64,000 nucleotides of DNA from Flavobacteria bacterium GWA2_35_26 (GTDB lineage: Bacteria; Bacteroidota; Bacteroidia; Flavobacteriales; Flavobacteriaceae), in contig MGWH01000006.1 of assembly GCA_001800905.1 (NCBI GenBank), forward strand, positions 248,001-312,000, given 5' to 3'. Below the pieces are notes generated by a model. The model saw nothing but the letters and a program-made list of their open reading frames with translations, ran no database searches and was not told the origin of the DNA. Positions 25,546-34,878 of this stretch are shown here, one piece after another. Numbering within the stretch: position 1 is the first letter of the stretch; every line of letters starts with the position of its first letter. A program made the translations under genes and the position numbers.

Positions 25546-27162
25546 TTATGAGTACATTTTTGTTCGTAATTCCTGTACTTTATCATCATCTAGATAATCG
25601 TCAAAGGTCATGTAACGATCAATGGCTCCATTAGGCGTTAATTCCACCACTCGATTACCTACAGTTTGCGCAAACTCGTGGTCATGAGTAGTAAATATAA
25701 CAGAACCTTTGAAATTTTTCAACGAATTATTAAATGCTGTAATCGACTCCAAATCCAAGTGATTCGTGGGTTCGTCTAACATTAAAATATTAGCACGTTC
25801 CATCATCATGCGTGACAACATACAACGTACTTTTTCTCCTCCAGATAATACACGGCTTGTTTTTAAAGCTTCTTCTCCAGAGAAAATCATTTTCCCTAAA
25901 AATCCTCTAATAAACACTTCATCTCTTTCTTCTTCTGTTTTTGCCCATTGACGCAACCAATCCACTAAAGTCAAATCATTTTCAAAATACGAATGGTTTT
26001 CAGCTGGCAAATACGCCTGGTTAGTTGTAATTCCCCAATCAAAGGTACCAGCATCGGCTTTTTGATTACCGTTTACTATTTCGTAAAAAGCAGTTGTAGC
26101 TCGTGAATCTTTAGAGAAAAGAACAATCTTATCCCCTTTTGCCATATTCAAATCTACTCCTTTAAACAAAAGTTCTCCATCAATTGAAGCGCTAAGGTTT
26201 TCTACATTTAAAATTTGGTCACCCGCTTCACGGTCTTGATCAAAAATAATTGCAGGATAGCGACGGCTTGACGGTTTAATTTCGGAAATGTTCAATTTCG
26301 AAATCATTTTTTTACGAGAGGTTGCTTGCTTTGATTTGGCCACATTCGCAGAAAAACGACGAATAAATTCCTCTAATTCTTGTTTCTTTTCCTCTGCTTT
26401 TTTGTTTTGTTGCGCGCGTTGTTTCGCTGCTAACTGGCTTGATTCGTACCAAAAAGTATAGTTTCCAGAATAATGGTTGATTTTTCCAAAATCGATATCT
26501 GAAATATGCGTACACACCGCATCCAAAAAGTGACGGTCGTGCGAAACCACAATTACTGTATTTTCATAATTGGCTAAGAAATTTTCTAACCAAGCAATGG
26601 TTTCAAAATCCAAATCATTGGTAGGCTCATCCATAATAAGCACATCAGGATTTCCAAAAAGAGCTTGTGCCAAAAGCACACGAACTTTAATCTTCCCTTC
26701 CAAATCGCCCATCATCGTGTAATGATTATCTTCTGTTATTCCTAAATTGGATAACATGGAAGCCGCATCAGAATCGGCATTCCAACCGTTCATTTCTTCA
26801 AATTGAACTTGCAACTCACCTATTCTATCTGCATTGGAATCATTGTAATCTAAATACAATTCGTCCATTTCTTTTTTAACGGCATACAAAACCTTGTTCC
26901 CCATCATCACCGTTTCCAAAACAGTATATTCGTCAAACATATTGTGGTTTTGATTTAAAACCGACATACGCTTTCCTGGCTCTAAATGAATGTGACCCGA
27001 AGTTGGATCCATTTCGCCAGAGATAATCTTTAAGAAAGTCGATTTTCCGGCACCATTGGCTCCAATAACACCATAAATATTACCTTGGGTAAAAGTGGTA
27101 TTTACTTCATCGAATAAAATTCGCTTTCCAAACTGAACAGATAGGTTATTAACTGATAACAT
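25546..27162 (-). CDS. ABC-F family ATPase (YbiT-like) with one degenerate ATP site
   Basis: A 538-residue soluble protein with two ABC domains and no membrane segment: an ABC-F factor, a group that binds the ribosomal E-site and helps stalled or antibiotic-blocked ribosomes. NBD1 has an intact Walker A (GANGAGKST, 34-42), Walker B VLIMDEPTND and H-loop VSHDRHF, but its signature reads LEGKIKV (154-160). NBD2 has a normal signature LSGGEK (439-444) and Walker B ILMLDEPTNHLD, but its Walker A position reads FSKDSRATT (349-357), without the GKS/T. The linker about 240-295 is charged and helical. So one composite site is intact and the other is degenerate on both halves. A TACTTTTG promoter box lies at 27179-27186 (minus). 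Confidence 0.9.
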   Translation of the reverse strand: MLSVNNLSVQFGKRILFDEVNTTFTQGNIYGVIGANGAGKSTFLKIISGEMDPTSGHIHLEPGKRMSVLNQNHNMFDEYTVLETVMMGNKVLYAVKKEMDELYLDYNDSNADRIGELQVQFEEMNGWNADSDAASMLSNLGITEDNHYTMMGDLEGKIKVRVLLAQALFGNPDVLIMDEPTNDLDFETIAWLENFLANYENTVIVVSHDRHFLDAVCTHISDIDFGKINHYSGNYTFWYESSQLAAKQRAQQNKKAEEKKQELEEFIRRFSANVAKSKQATSRKKMISKLNISEIKPSSRRYPAIIFDQDREAGDQILNVENLSASIDGELLFKGVDLNMAKGDKIVLFSKDSRATTAFYEIVNGNQKADAGTFDWGITTNQAYLPAENHSYFENDLTLVDWLRQWAKTEEERDEVFIRGFLGKMIFSGEEALKTSRVLSGGEKVRCMLSRMMMERANILMLDEPTNHLDLESITAFNNSLKNFKGSVIFTTHDHEFAQTVGNRVVELTPNGAIDRYMTFDDYLDDDKVQELRTKMYS

Positions 27163-27423
27163 GTGTTTATTTTTTTTGCAAAAGTAGCAAAAAACTAAAT
27201 AGAATCATCTTTAAATTCTCAAGCTGAGATACAGTCCTTTAAAATTAAGAAAAATAAGTGTTACAATCGAAGTAGTACTAAAAAATCAGTGAATGTTATA
27301 AAAAACTATTTATTCGACAATTTTAACAATATTTACACCAAATTATTTTTTTTTAATTTTTGTAACAAATACTTTTACATCTTTACAGCAATTAATTATC
27401 ACAAACTAAAAAAACCAAAAAAA

Positions 27424-29085
27424 ATGAATTCAGAACAAACGAAGTCGAATAATTCGGCACTATCGACCTTAATTACGGTCTTTTTCTTTTGGGGATTTAT
27501 TGGAGCATCAAACGGTGTTTTCATCCCTTTTTGTAAAGCTAAATTCGGATTAGATCAATTTCAAAGTCAGCTAATTGACTTCGCTTTTTATGGAGCGTAT
27601 TATATTGGCGCTTTATTACTTTTTATTTTTAGTAGTACTGCTAAAAGAGACATTCTAAACGGATGGGGCTTTAAAAAAGGAATTATTTACGGATTGTTAA
27701 TTAGTACTTTTGGTGCTACTTTGATGATCTTAGCCGTAATTCAAGGAAGTTATTTATTCATACTAGGTGCTTTATTCATAGTAGCTTTAGGATTCTCCTT
27801 ACAACAAACATCTGCACAACCTTTTGCTGCTTCTTTAGGAGAACCACACACTGCTTCTAGCCGATTGAATTTAGCAGGTGGGATTAATTCGTTAGGAACC
27901 ACAATAGGACCGATCGTGGTATCCTTTGCTCTTTTCGGAGTAATTTCGGGAGTAAGCATTGAAGAATTTGCTCAAAAAGCAGATTCGTTAGATTCTATGA
28001 TCACTTTATACATGGCAGTTGGTGGTTTATTTTTATTAGCCGCAGCTTTATTTCATTTTTCAAAAAAATTACCAGCTGGAAAAAGCGATGATACGTTTGA
28101 AACTGCTAATAAAGCTTTAAACACACTTGTAATAATTACGTTATTATTAGTTGTTATTTTTGGATATATTTTTGCTAGATATGAAGATCCAGAATTCATC
28201 ACTCGATTTATCGAAAATAGAGAAGTTGATTACTTAGGATTAGGATTAACTATTTCTACTTTGTTAGTTGTAGTTATTGGGTTGTTATTTGCCAATACTA
28301 CTGCACAAAAAAATCCTGAAGGATGGGGTGCGATGAAATACCCGCAATTAGTTCTTGGAATGCTTGCTTTGTTCTCTTATGTAGGTGTAGAAGTAAGTAT
28401 TGGTAGTAATTTAGGTGAGTTACTTAAAACAGACGATTTTGGGGCCATTACAGGTCCAGGACTTGCTCCTTTTATGTCTATGTATTGGGGAAGTTTAATG
28501 ATTGGTCGTTGGGCTGGAGCGATTTCGGTTTTTAACCCTTCATCGCAAATGAGAAAGATTTTGCTTATTGTAGTTCCTTATGTAGCATTTGGAGTTGTTT
28601 TAGCAGCTAATGCAATTTCTGGTCAAGATATTACTCCTTTGTATGCGTATGCATTTGTAATTGTTTTCCAAATTGTTGGTTTCTTCTTAGGAAAAGATCA
28701 ACCATCTAGAACCTTATTAATTTTTGGTTTATTAGGAGCTATTGCCATGTTAATCGGTTTAGCTACAACGGGTACAATTGCAATTTTTGCCTTTATGAGT
28801 GGTGGTTTATTCTTGAGTATTATGTGGCCTTGTATTTTCTCTTTGGGAATTGCTGGATTAGGAAAATATACTTCACAAGGTGCCGCTTTCTTAGTAATGA
28901 TGATTTTAGGTGGAGGTATAATCCCACCATTACAAGGTAAACTAGCCGATGTAATCGGAATTCATACTTCCTACTTCATTCCTGTATTGTGTTTTGCCTT
29001 TATTGCATTTTACGGCTGGAAAGTAATCGGAATTTTAGAAAAACAAGGTATTGGAAACGATATCGAAGTGGGTGGTGGACACTAA
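27424..29085 (+). CDS. Sugar transporter of the MFS, FucP/GluP type
   Basis: An inner-membrane sugar:proton symporter-like protein, 553 residues from the ATG at 27424, which begins [10 protein letters not shown] after an A-rich leader. Family traits: [16 protein letters not shown] in the first membrane helix and [29 protein letters not shown] in the FucP signature region (two adjoining halves). It is about 110 residues longer than FucP; the extra part in the middle ([19 protein letters not shown] and [17 protein letters not shown]) looks like two additional membrane segments, giving perhaps fourteen. Substrate (fucose, glucose, galactose or N-acetylglucosamine) cannot be told. It has its own terminator. 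Confidence 0.85.
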   Translation: MNSEQTKSNNSALSTLITVFFFWGFIGASNGVFIPFCKAKFGLDQFQSQLIDFAFYGAYYIGALLLFIFSSTAKRDILNGWGFKKGIIYGLLISTFGATLMILAVIQGSYLFILGALFIVALGFSLQQTSAQPFAASLGEPHTASSRLNLAGGINSLGTTIGPIVVSFALFGVISGVSIEEFAQKADSLDSMITLYMAVGGLFLLAAALFHFSKKLPAGKSDDTFETANKALNTLVIITLLLVVIFGYIFARYEDPEFITRFIENREVDYLGLGLTISTLLVVVIGLLFANTTAQKNPEGWGAMKYPQLVLGMLALFSYVGVEVSIGSNLGELLKTDDFGAITGPGLAPFMSMYWGSLMIGRWAGAISVFNPSSQMRKILLIVVPYVAFGVVLAANAISGQDITPLYAYAFVIVFQIVGFFLGKDQPSRTLLIFGLLGAIAMLIGLATTGTIAIFAFMSGGLFLSIMWPCIFSLGIAGLGKYTSQGAAFLVMMILGGGIIPPLQGKLADVIGIHTSYFIPVLCFAFIAFYGWKVIGILEKQGIGNDIEVGGGH

Positions 29086-29108
29086 AAATAGACAACTAAC
29101 CAAAACTA

Positions 29109-29138
29109 AAAAAATCCCATCAATTGATGGGATTTTTT
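29109..29138. terminator. Bidirectional intrinsic terminator
   Basis: Perfect palindrome of two 15-base arms centred at 29123/29124 (AAAAAATCCCATCAA and its complement). It ends both the MFS gene (+) and transaldolase (-). Confidence 0.9.
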
Positions 29139-29156
29139 AATTTATAAAAGAAAATA

Positions 29157-29813
29157 TTATTTATTTCCCTTTTCAAAATCAGCAACAAATTGTGCTAATC
29201 CAATATCTGTTAATGGGTGTTTCAGTAATCCGTAGATAGCAGAAAGAGGACCCGTCATGACATCGGCGCCGATTTTGGCACAGTTCATAATATGCATAGT
29301 GTGACGCACAGAAGCCGCTAAAATTTGTGTTTCAAATCCGTAGTTATCATATATTAGTCTAATTTCTTCAATCAAAGCTAAACCATCTGTAGAAACATCA
29401 TCCAAACGACCAATAAAAGGCGAAACATAAGTAGCACCTGCTTTAGCTGCTAACAAGGCTTGTCCTGCAGAGAATACTAAGGTAACATTCGTTCTAATTC
29501 CTTTATCAGAAAAATATTTGGCAGCCATTACTCCTTCTTTAGTCATAGGTAATTTAACCACGATTTGCTCGTGTAGATCGGCCAATTCCTCACCTTCTTT
29601 CACCATACCTTCAAAATCCAAAGCATTAACTTCGGCACTTACATCTCCATCTACTAAATTACAAATATCAACATAATGTTTCAAAATATTGTTTTTTCCA
29701 GTGATGCCTTCTTTAGCCATCAATGACGGATTAGTAGTTACTCCATCCAAAACGCCTAAAGCTTGTGCTTCTTTAATCTGAGCTAAATTAGCTGTGTCTA
29801 TAAAAAATTTCAT
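29157..29813 (-). CDS. tal: Transaldolase (short, TalC/FSA-type)
   Basis: Moves a dihydroxyacetone unit between sugar phosphates in the non-oxidative pentose phosphate pathway. From the ATG at 29813 ([16 protein letters not shown]) it has 218 residues, the length of the short subfamily that includes fructose-6-phosphate aldolase. Seen: [13 protein letters not shown], the Schiff-base lysine in [25 protein letters not shown] and SPFIGRLDD. Transaldolase is the likelier activity in a genome of this type, but the aldolase cannot be excluded from motifs. A longer upstream in-frame start (29888) would add a spurious hydrophobic leader. Confidence 0.92.
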   Translation of the reverse strand: MKFFIDTANLAQIKEAQALGVLDGVTTNPSLMAKEGITGKNNILKHYVDICNLVDGDVSAEVNALDFEGMVKEGEELADLHEQIVVKLPMTKEGVMAAKYFSDKGIRTNVTLVFSAGQALLAAKAGATYVSPFIGRLDDVSTDGLALIEEIRLIYDNYGFETQILAASVRHTMHIMNCAKIGADVMTGPLSAIYGLLKHPLTDIGLAQFVADFEKGNK

Positions 29814-29892
29814 TCCAAATATATTTAGTTGTGAATACGCTAACAAAAGTAAGAAATGAATTGAGAACAAAAAATAAAATAAAAACATAAAA

Positions 29893-29918
29893 AAACCGCC
29901 TCTTTACAGAGGCGGTTT
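29893..29918 (-). terminator. Terminator of the rhodopsin gene
   Basis: Stem AAACCGCCTCT (29893-29903) and AGAGGCGGTTT (29908-29918) with a TTAC loop; T-rich on the minus strand beyond it. It lies 21 bases after the rhodopsin stop. Confidence 0.88.
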
Positions 29919-29939
29919 AATAATCAATATCTTAAATTT

Positions 29940-30671
29940 CTAGTTTGAACCAGAAGTAGATTTAACAGCTAAGTTGTAAACAACCAATCCAAATCCGATT
30001 TTGTTGATAGCATCTGCAATGTTGTATGCAACATCTACACTTCCTTTTCCAAGGAAACTTGTGTACCAACCATCAGTTCCTAACATGTATCCTAATGGGT
30101 AAATTGCCCATCCAACAAGTACGAACCAACATAAGATTTTGTGTGAGGCCAATACATCTCCACCAGCAGCTTTTGCTAATTTTGAAGCTTCGCCAAACCA
30201 AATTTCGTAAACAATCAAGAAATAAGCAACACCAGAGATGAATCCCCACATAGCGGCTTGATCGCTAAAAATTGTTTCTCCAAAGTATCCTGTTACCAAC
30301 ATTACTATTGAGTAGAAAATCATTTTCCACAACAAGCTCTGTTTTGCACCAGCAACTTTAAGAATTAAATAAAACTCAAGACACATCAACGGCACAGTAA
30401 GTACCCAATCCACGTATCTAAAGAACGTTGGCGACTCTTGGAATGCATTCCAATAATCACGCATGTAAAAGTAGTGTACTGCAGCAATAAAAGTAATCAA
30501 TCCAGATACTAATACTGAAGTACGCCATTTCTTATCGAACTGACTTAACGATAAGAAGAAAAAAGCCGAAGCAGCCATCATGGCCATGCTTCCAATGAAG
30601 AATGTAAATCCAACATAGTCGTTAGGTAGCATTTTTGCTACATTCGCAGAAATAAACATAAAATTTGACAT
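29940..30671 (-). CDS. Proteorhodopsin, light-driven proton pump
   Basis: Seven-helix retinal protein that pumps protons out of the cell in light. From the ATG at 30671 it has 243 residues. The pump residues are all there: proton acceptor D88 and T92 and proton donor E99 in RYVDWVLTVPLMCLE (the DTE motif), H66 that pairs with the acceptor, and the retinal lysine K224 in ADAINKIGFG. The tuning position is M96 in place of Leu/Gln, as in green-absorbing flavobacterial forms. In helix E, MWGF puts G143 at the position that is Phe152 in the standard green proteorhodopsin by my alignment. The gene for retinal synthesis, blh, is divergently transcribed 87 bases away. An extended start at 30731 is unlikely. 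Confidence 0.95.
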   Translation of the reverse strand: MSNFMFISANVAKMLPNDYVGFTFFIGSMAMMAASAFFFLSLSQFDKKWRTSVLVSGLITFIAAVHYFYMRDYWNAFQESPTFFRYVDWVLTVPLMCLEFYLILKVAGAKQSLLWKMIFYSIVMLVTGYFGETIFSDQAAMWGFISGVAYFLIVYEIWFGEASKLAKAAGGDVLASHKILCWFVLVGWAIYPLGYMLGTDGWYTSFLGKGSVDVAYNIADAINKIGFGLVVYNLAVKSTSGSN

Positions 30672-30758
30672 AAAATAAAAATTTAGGTTAATTAATAATA
30701 TAAATTTACATTTAAAAAAAACACAAATCATAATTTATTGTTTATTTTTTTTGATAAA

Positions 30759-31670
30759 ATGTTAAACAAAAAATCAAATTTTATGTCAAAAACCTTGAAA
30801 CTATCTATTATTACTAGCTTTGTTGGACTTTGGCTAACTTCTTATTTATCAAATAATTATCAAATAATTGTAGGATTTTTACTAATTTTGAGTTTTGGAG
30901 TACTACATGGAGCCAATGATTTGGTACTTATCAACAACTTAAAATCAGATAAAAAACTCAATTTCAGAAAGTTAATTTTGATGTATGTGCTTTTGATAGG
31001 TATTTCTGCGCTACTTTTTACCACAATACCAATTGTAGCCTTAGTATTATTTATAATAGTTAGTAGTTATCATTTTGGAGAACAACATTGGAATGAAATT
31101 GTATCGCCTTTAAATACTTCCATTTTGGTATTCTTTCGGTTTAATTATGGCTTATTGATTTTGCTCCTTTTATTTTACATTCATGCTATTGAGGTAATTG
31201 CGATTATATTCGAAATCACCCAGTTTTCAATTCCCAAAGCATCAATCGAAATTGCACTGATAATTTGTTCACTGCTATTTATAGGAATTACGGCAAAGAT
31301 GTATGTTGATTCAACTGATTTCAGAAAGAATATAATCGAACAGTTGTTTTATTTGTTGGTTCTAGCAATCGTGTTTAAAGCTTCAAGCTTGATTTGGGGG
31401 TTTGCTATCTATTTTATTTTTTGGCACAGCATTCCTTCTTTAAACGACCAAATCACATTTTTATATGGCGAGGCCACTTGGGCCAATTTTAAAAAATATT
31501 TTAAAACAGCCTTTGTGTATTGGTTTATTTCTTTGATTGGGATTTTTGGATTGTATTATATTGCTAAAGATATGTTGGTATTTGATGCACTGTTTTTTGC
31601 TTTTTTAGCATCAATTACATTTCCACACTGTATTGTAATTCTTACTATGTTTCAAAATAAATCACATTAG
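30759..31670 (+). CDS. blh: Beta-carotene 15,15'-dioxygenase, Brp/Blh family
   Basis: Integral membrane enzyme that cuts beta-carotene in the middle to give two retinal molecules, the chromophore for the neighbouring rhodopsin. From the ATG at 30759 it has 303 residues; a second in-frame ATG at 30783 (MSKTLKLS) is an alternative start. The conserved iron-binding histidine motifs are visible: LHGANDLVL, SSYHFGEQHW, FWHSIPSL and FPHCIVI, spread over about eight hydrophobic segments. Divergent placement with the rhodopsin is common in marine and freshwater flavobacteria. It converges on the SDR gene with a two-base gap. Confidence 0.92.
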   Translation: MLNKKSNFMSKTLKLSIITSFVGLWLTSYLSNNYQIIVGFLLILSFGVLHGANDLVLINNLKSDKKLNFRKLILMYVLLIGISALLFTTIPIVALVLFIIVSSYHFGEQHWNEIVSPLNTSILVFFRFNYGLLILLLLFYIHAIEVIAIIFEITQFSIPKASIEIALIICSLLFIGITAKMYVDSTDFRKNIIEQLFYLLVLAIVFKASSLIWGFAIYFIFWHSIPSLNDQITFLYGEATWANFKKYFKTAFVYWFISLIGIFGLYYIAKDMLVFDALFFAFLASITFPHCIVILTMFQNKSH

Positions 31671-31672
31671 GG

Positions 31673-32476
31673 TTACAAATTATAGTGATTCATTAGCATT
31701 TTTTCGTAGACTTTATCGGGTAAAATTCTTTTTAACACAATGGAGAACTTTTGCATAAAAGCGCCCACTTTATAATGGATTCTAGGATTTGTTTCTTGAA
31801 TAATTAGATAAACGGCTTCTGCCATTTCGTTAGGATTACTCCCACTATCAACATGTTGATCCATTGTAGTCAATACGTCACCATATACTTTTTCGTAAGC
31901 TGAACCCGTTGTAACGGGTGCATGAAAACGACCCGCTGCAATATTAGTAGCAAAATCACCTGGCGCTACATTTGTGATTTGGATTCCGAAAGGCTTCACT
32001 TCCATTCGTAAAGCTTCTGTAATCAATTCTAATGCTCCTTTAGAAGCCGAATACACACTTCGATAAGGCAATCCCATATACCCTGCAATCGACGTAATAT
32101 TAATAATCAATCCTGATTGTTGTGAACGCATTTGAGGTAAAACTGCTTTCATTACTTCAATAGGACCAAAAAAATTAGTTTCAAAATTATTTTTGATTTC
32201 CTCCATTGGAATTTCTTCCAACGGCCCAGTAATTCCTACACCAGCATTGTTTATTACGATATCTAAGCGTCCTGTTTCTTGAATAATTTTGGCAACAGCC
32301 AGTTGAATTGATTTGGCATCCCTTACGTCTAAAGCAACTAACGGAAAAATCGAGTGAACTACTTTATCAGGATTTCTACTTGTTCCGTATACGGCAAATC
32401 CTTTATGATGCAAAAATTCTCCTATCGATTTTCCTATTCCCGAGGAACCGCCTGTAATTAAAACTACTTTACTCAT
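31673..32476 (-). CDS. Short-chain dehydrogenase/reductase
   Basis: A 267-residue NAD(P)-dependent classical SDR. Seen: the cofactor loop TGGSSGIGKSIG after the ATG at 32476, NNAGVG, the catalytic serine in INITSIAGYMG, and YxxxK in VYSASKGALELI. The fourth catalytic residue, Asn, lies in the ENNFETN helix region. Substrate unknown; proteins of this subgroup often act on ketones of lipids or retinal-like compounds, and the closeness to blh is only positional. An upstream in-frame start (32521) would add 15 residues without family support. Confidence 0.88.
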   Translation of the reverse strand: MSKVVLITGGSSGIGKSIGEFLHHKGFAVYGTSRNPDKVVHSIFPLVALDVRDAKSIQLAVAKIIQETGRLDIVINNAGVGITGPLEEIPMEEIKNNFETNFFGPIEVMKAVLPQMRSQQSGLIINITSIAGYMGLPYRSVYSASKGALELITEALRMEVKPFGIQITNVAPGDFATNIAAGRFHAPVTTGSAYEKVYGDVLTTMDQHVDSGSNPNEMAEAVYLIIQETNPRIHYKVGAFMQKFSIVLKRILPDKVYEKMLMNHYNL

Positions 32477-32548
32477 TTCAATATGTTTACTATCGCTTGT
32501 TAAGTGTATAAAAATACTCAAAAAAGCAGTTTTGAATACCCAATAAAC

Positions 32549-32573
32549 AAAAAAATCTTCCCAATGGAAGATT
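32549..32573 (-). terminator. Terminator of the SRP RNA gene
   Basis: Stem AATCTTCC / GGAAGATT (32554-32561 and 32566-32573) with a four-base loop, followed on the minus strand by seven T. Confidence 0.85.
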
Positions 32574-32583
32574 CATAAAAAAT

Positions 32584-32676
32584 GGCAAGCGACCTACATC
32601 GCACCGCTCAACCACGTACCCTTGCTATGTTCCCATCCTGGGGGAGTCTGCAGGAGCTGGTCGTGTAGGACTTGCC
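32584..32676 (-). ncRNA. ffs: Signal recognition particle RNA (small bacterial type)
   Basis: RNA core of the signal recognition particle that targets membrane proteins. On the minus strand the ends pair as GGCAAG with CTTGCC, then CCTAC with GTAGG. The conserved apical domain is present: CAGG, three pairs AUG/CAU closed by a GGAA tetraloop, then AGCAAGG, the Ffh-binding symmetric loop. It has its own promoter and terminator. Ends are estimated from the terminal helix and promoter. Confidence 0.92.
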
Positions 32677-32680
32677 GCTG

Positions 32681-32710
32681 CAAATATACAACCTTTTTAT
32701 ATTTTTGCAA
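32681..32710 (-). promoter_or_regulatory. Promoter for SRP RNA
   Basis: On the minus strand TTG at 32710-32708, a 19-base spacer and a perfect TATATTTG at 32688-32681. It predicts the RNA 5' end at about 32676, matching the terminal helix. Confidence 0.75.
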
Positions 32711-32765
32711 GAGCATTGTTACTAATAAAATAAGGTTGTATATTCGAATATTAAAATTTAAAAAC

Positions 32766-33839
32766 ATGAAAAAGTATAACTTCTTATTTATCATTTTATT
32801 AGGAGTAATTTTAACTAACTGTGGAGGTGCTAAAAAGGAAAACAATTCCCTTTTTACTTTCGATTCTTCTCAATTTAAAGAACAGTACCAATCGGAAGAA
32901 TCTATCGAATTGGCATTATTGAATCCGAATACATTAAGCGTCGATAGTGTTGTCTATTTTGTAAACGAAACTAAAATAGGAACAACAAAAGGTTTAGACA
33001 AACTAGCATTTAATTTTAAAAACCAAAAATTAGGATACCAAAACTTAAAAGCAATTGTTTACTATGAAGGCGAACTAACTGAAGTAACGGATCGTGTCGA
33101 ATTAGTATCAAATGTAGAACCTAAATTACTAAAATATAGTATTGTAAACACTTATCCTCACGATATTACAGCTTATACTCAAGGTTTAGAATTTTACCGT
33201 GATACTTTGTATGAAGGAACAGGAAATGGAAGTGGTCCAACTGGAAATAAAGGAATTTCTAGTTTGAGAAAGACCAATTATAGAACCGGAGAAGTATTTA
33301 AAAAAATTGAATTATCTGAACAATATTTTGGAGAAGGAATAACCGTACTTAATAATAAAGTATACCAACTAACTTGGTTAAATAATGAAGGTTATGTCTA
33401 TAATGCCGATACTTTCAAAAAAGAAAAAACACTTCCTTATTATAAAAAAATGGAAGGTTGGGGATTGACAACAGATGGTAAATCTTTGTATATGACCGAC
33501 AGTTCTGAAACCATTAATATATTGAATCCAGCTACTTTTGCAGAGGTAGGTTCAATTAATGTCTATTCTTTAGCAACTAAAGTGAAGGCCGTAAATGAAT
33601 TGGAATGGATTGATGGTAAAATTTATGGTAATGTGTATCAAAAAGATGCCATAGCGGTAATTAATCCTCAAACTGGGGCTGTTGAAGGCATTTTAAATTT
33701 AGCTGATTTAAAAACTAAAATTACACAACTACCTGACACCGATGTACTCAATGGAATTGCCTACAATCCTAAAACAAAAACCATTTTTGTAACTGGTAAA
33801 AATTGGAATAAGATGTTTGAGATTAAAATAACGCAATAA
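32766..33839 (+). CDS. Glutaminyl-peptide cyclotransferase-like lipoprotein
   Basis: A 357-residue lipoprotein of the plant/bacterial glutamine cyclotransferase family, which cyclises N-terminal glutamine to pyroglutamate. The ATG at 32766 begins a type II signal peptide with the lipobox LTNC at about residue 19. After an approximately 100-residue N-terminal domain comes a five-blade propeller with family motifs ITAYTQGLEFY, EGTGNGSG, QYFGEGITV, MEGWGLTTDG, VNELEWIDG and VLNGIAYNP, ending in VTGKNWNKMFEI. It probably sits in the outer membrane or periplasm. The frame is open further upstream, but that part overlaps the SRP RNA and has no coding character. Confidence 0.88.
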   Translation: MKKYNFLFIILLGVILTNCGGAKKENNSLFTFDSSQFKEQYQSEESIELALLNPNTLSVDSVVYFVNETKIGTTKGLDKLAFNFKNQKLGYQNLKAIVYYEGELTEVTDRVELVSNVEPKLLKYSIVNTYPHDITAYTQGLEFYRDTLYEGTGNGSGPTGNKGISSLRKTNYRTGEVFKKIELSEQYFGEGITVLNNKVYQLTWLNNEGYVYNADTFKKEKTLPYYKKMEGWGLTTDGKSLYMTDSSETINILNPATFAEVGSINVYSLATKVKAVNELEWIDGKIYGNVYQKDAIAVINPQTGAVEGILNLADLKTKITQLPDTDVLNGIAYNPKTKTIFVTGKNWNKMFEIKITQ

Positions 33840-33849
33840 TTTTGACATA

Positions 33850-33880
33850 AAAAAAAGGGAGCAATTAGCTCCCTTTTTTT
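33850..33880. terminator. Bidirectional intrinsic terminator
   Basis: Stem AAAAAAAGGGAGC / GCTCCCTTTTTTT (33850-33862 and 33868-33880) with an AATTA loop. Shared by the lipoprotein gene (+) and the coiled-coil gene (-). Confidence 0.9.
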
Positions 33881-33896
33881 GTATCTGAATAACAAT

Positions 33897-34772
33897 TTAT
33901 CTCAAAGAAAAACTTGTTCTTGAAACCAATTCTGCTTTATCAAAAACATTAACAGTATAGGTTCCTTTAGCAAATTTACTTCCTGCCAAATCTTCTGTAA
34001 CATTTACTGTTTTATTATCATATTTTACATTTGTAGTAAAACTGTAAGTCAATGATTTTGTTCCAAAATTTTCTACTTTCTTTTCTCCTACCACATTGTT
34101 TTCACTATCAATTACTTGTACATAATACAATTTAGTTCCTGATTTAGCGATTTTATTCTCAGCAATAGTAAAACTAACTTTTAAAATATCTGCTCTACTT
34201 GCTTTATCTGTTTCAATTTGTTTACCTGAACTTCTTACTTTAAATGCAGCACCTTTAGTATTCAATACAGTTAAAACAGATCCTTTCTCAACAGTTTTAG
34301 ATAATTCTGAATTTAGAGAAGTCAATACTTCATTCGCTTTTTTAGATTCTACCAAAACTACTCTTGTACTATCACGTTGCACAGTTAAAGTCACGTTTTG
34401 TTTTTTCAAGTTGTCATTTTCAGCAATCAAAACTTTCATGTTATTTTGAAGTGCAGTCAACTGAGATTTAAATTTAGAAACATCTCCATTCGATTTTTTC
34501 AAATCAGCCATTAAAGCAACAACTTTATCTCTTTCTTTTATCAATTCTTCAGACATAGAAGTGTTTTCAGCAATAGCAGCATCATAAGTTGCTTTCAACT
34601 CTTGCAAATCTTTCATTACTGATTCTTTCTCAGTCAATGTAGTTTTTAACTCCGTACGAACAATTTCAGCATCTGTGGACATTTTGAATATATATCCTAA
34701 ACTTCCCAACAACAATAGTAATAATACAATTACAATTGCTTTCAAATTTGAATTGCCTTTTTGATTTTCCAT
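33897..34772 (-). CDS. Membrane-anchored coiled-coil protein, unknown function
   Basis: A 291-residue protein: a short cytoplasmic start, one membrane segment at about 11-28 (IVIVLLLLLLGSLGYIF), a long coiled coil from about 35 to 165 rich in Lys, Glu and Leu heptads, and a C-terminal beta domain from about 170 (VLTVLNTKGAAFKVRSSGK onwards) that looks like an immunoglobulin-type fold. The layout suggests a periplasmic rod with a binding head. I know no assigned function; similar proteins are common in flavobacteria. It is transcribed alone. Confidence 0.8.
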   Translation of the reverse strand: MENQKGNSNLKAIVIVLLLLLLGSLGYIFKMSTDAEIVRTELKTTLTEKESVMKDLQELKATYDAAIAENTSMSEELIKERDKVVALMADLKKSNGDVSKFKSQLTALQNNMKVLIAENDNLKKQNVTLTVQRDSTRVVLVESKKANEVLTSLNSELSKTVEKGSVLTVLNTKGAAFKVRSSGKQIETDKASRADILKVSFTIAENKIAKSGTKLYYVQVIDSENNVVGEKKVENFGTKSLTYSFTTNVKYDNKTVNVTEDLAGSKFAKGTYTVNVFDKAELVSRTSFSLR

Positions 34773-34878
34773 TTTTTTAATTTATAGTTTAATTGTTTGG
34801 ACAAAAATAATAATATATCCCTACTACACAACGTATTTTGACACATTTATAGTATTTTTGATCAAACTTTTTTAAACA

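Noticed and set aside
32622..32765. N-terminal extension of the cyclotransferase lipoprotein
   Set aside because: It overlaps the SRP RNA on the other strand, reads as a Cys/Arg-rich nonsense sequence, and would hide the lipobox signal peptide at 32766.
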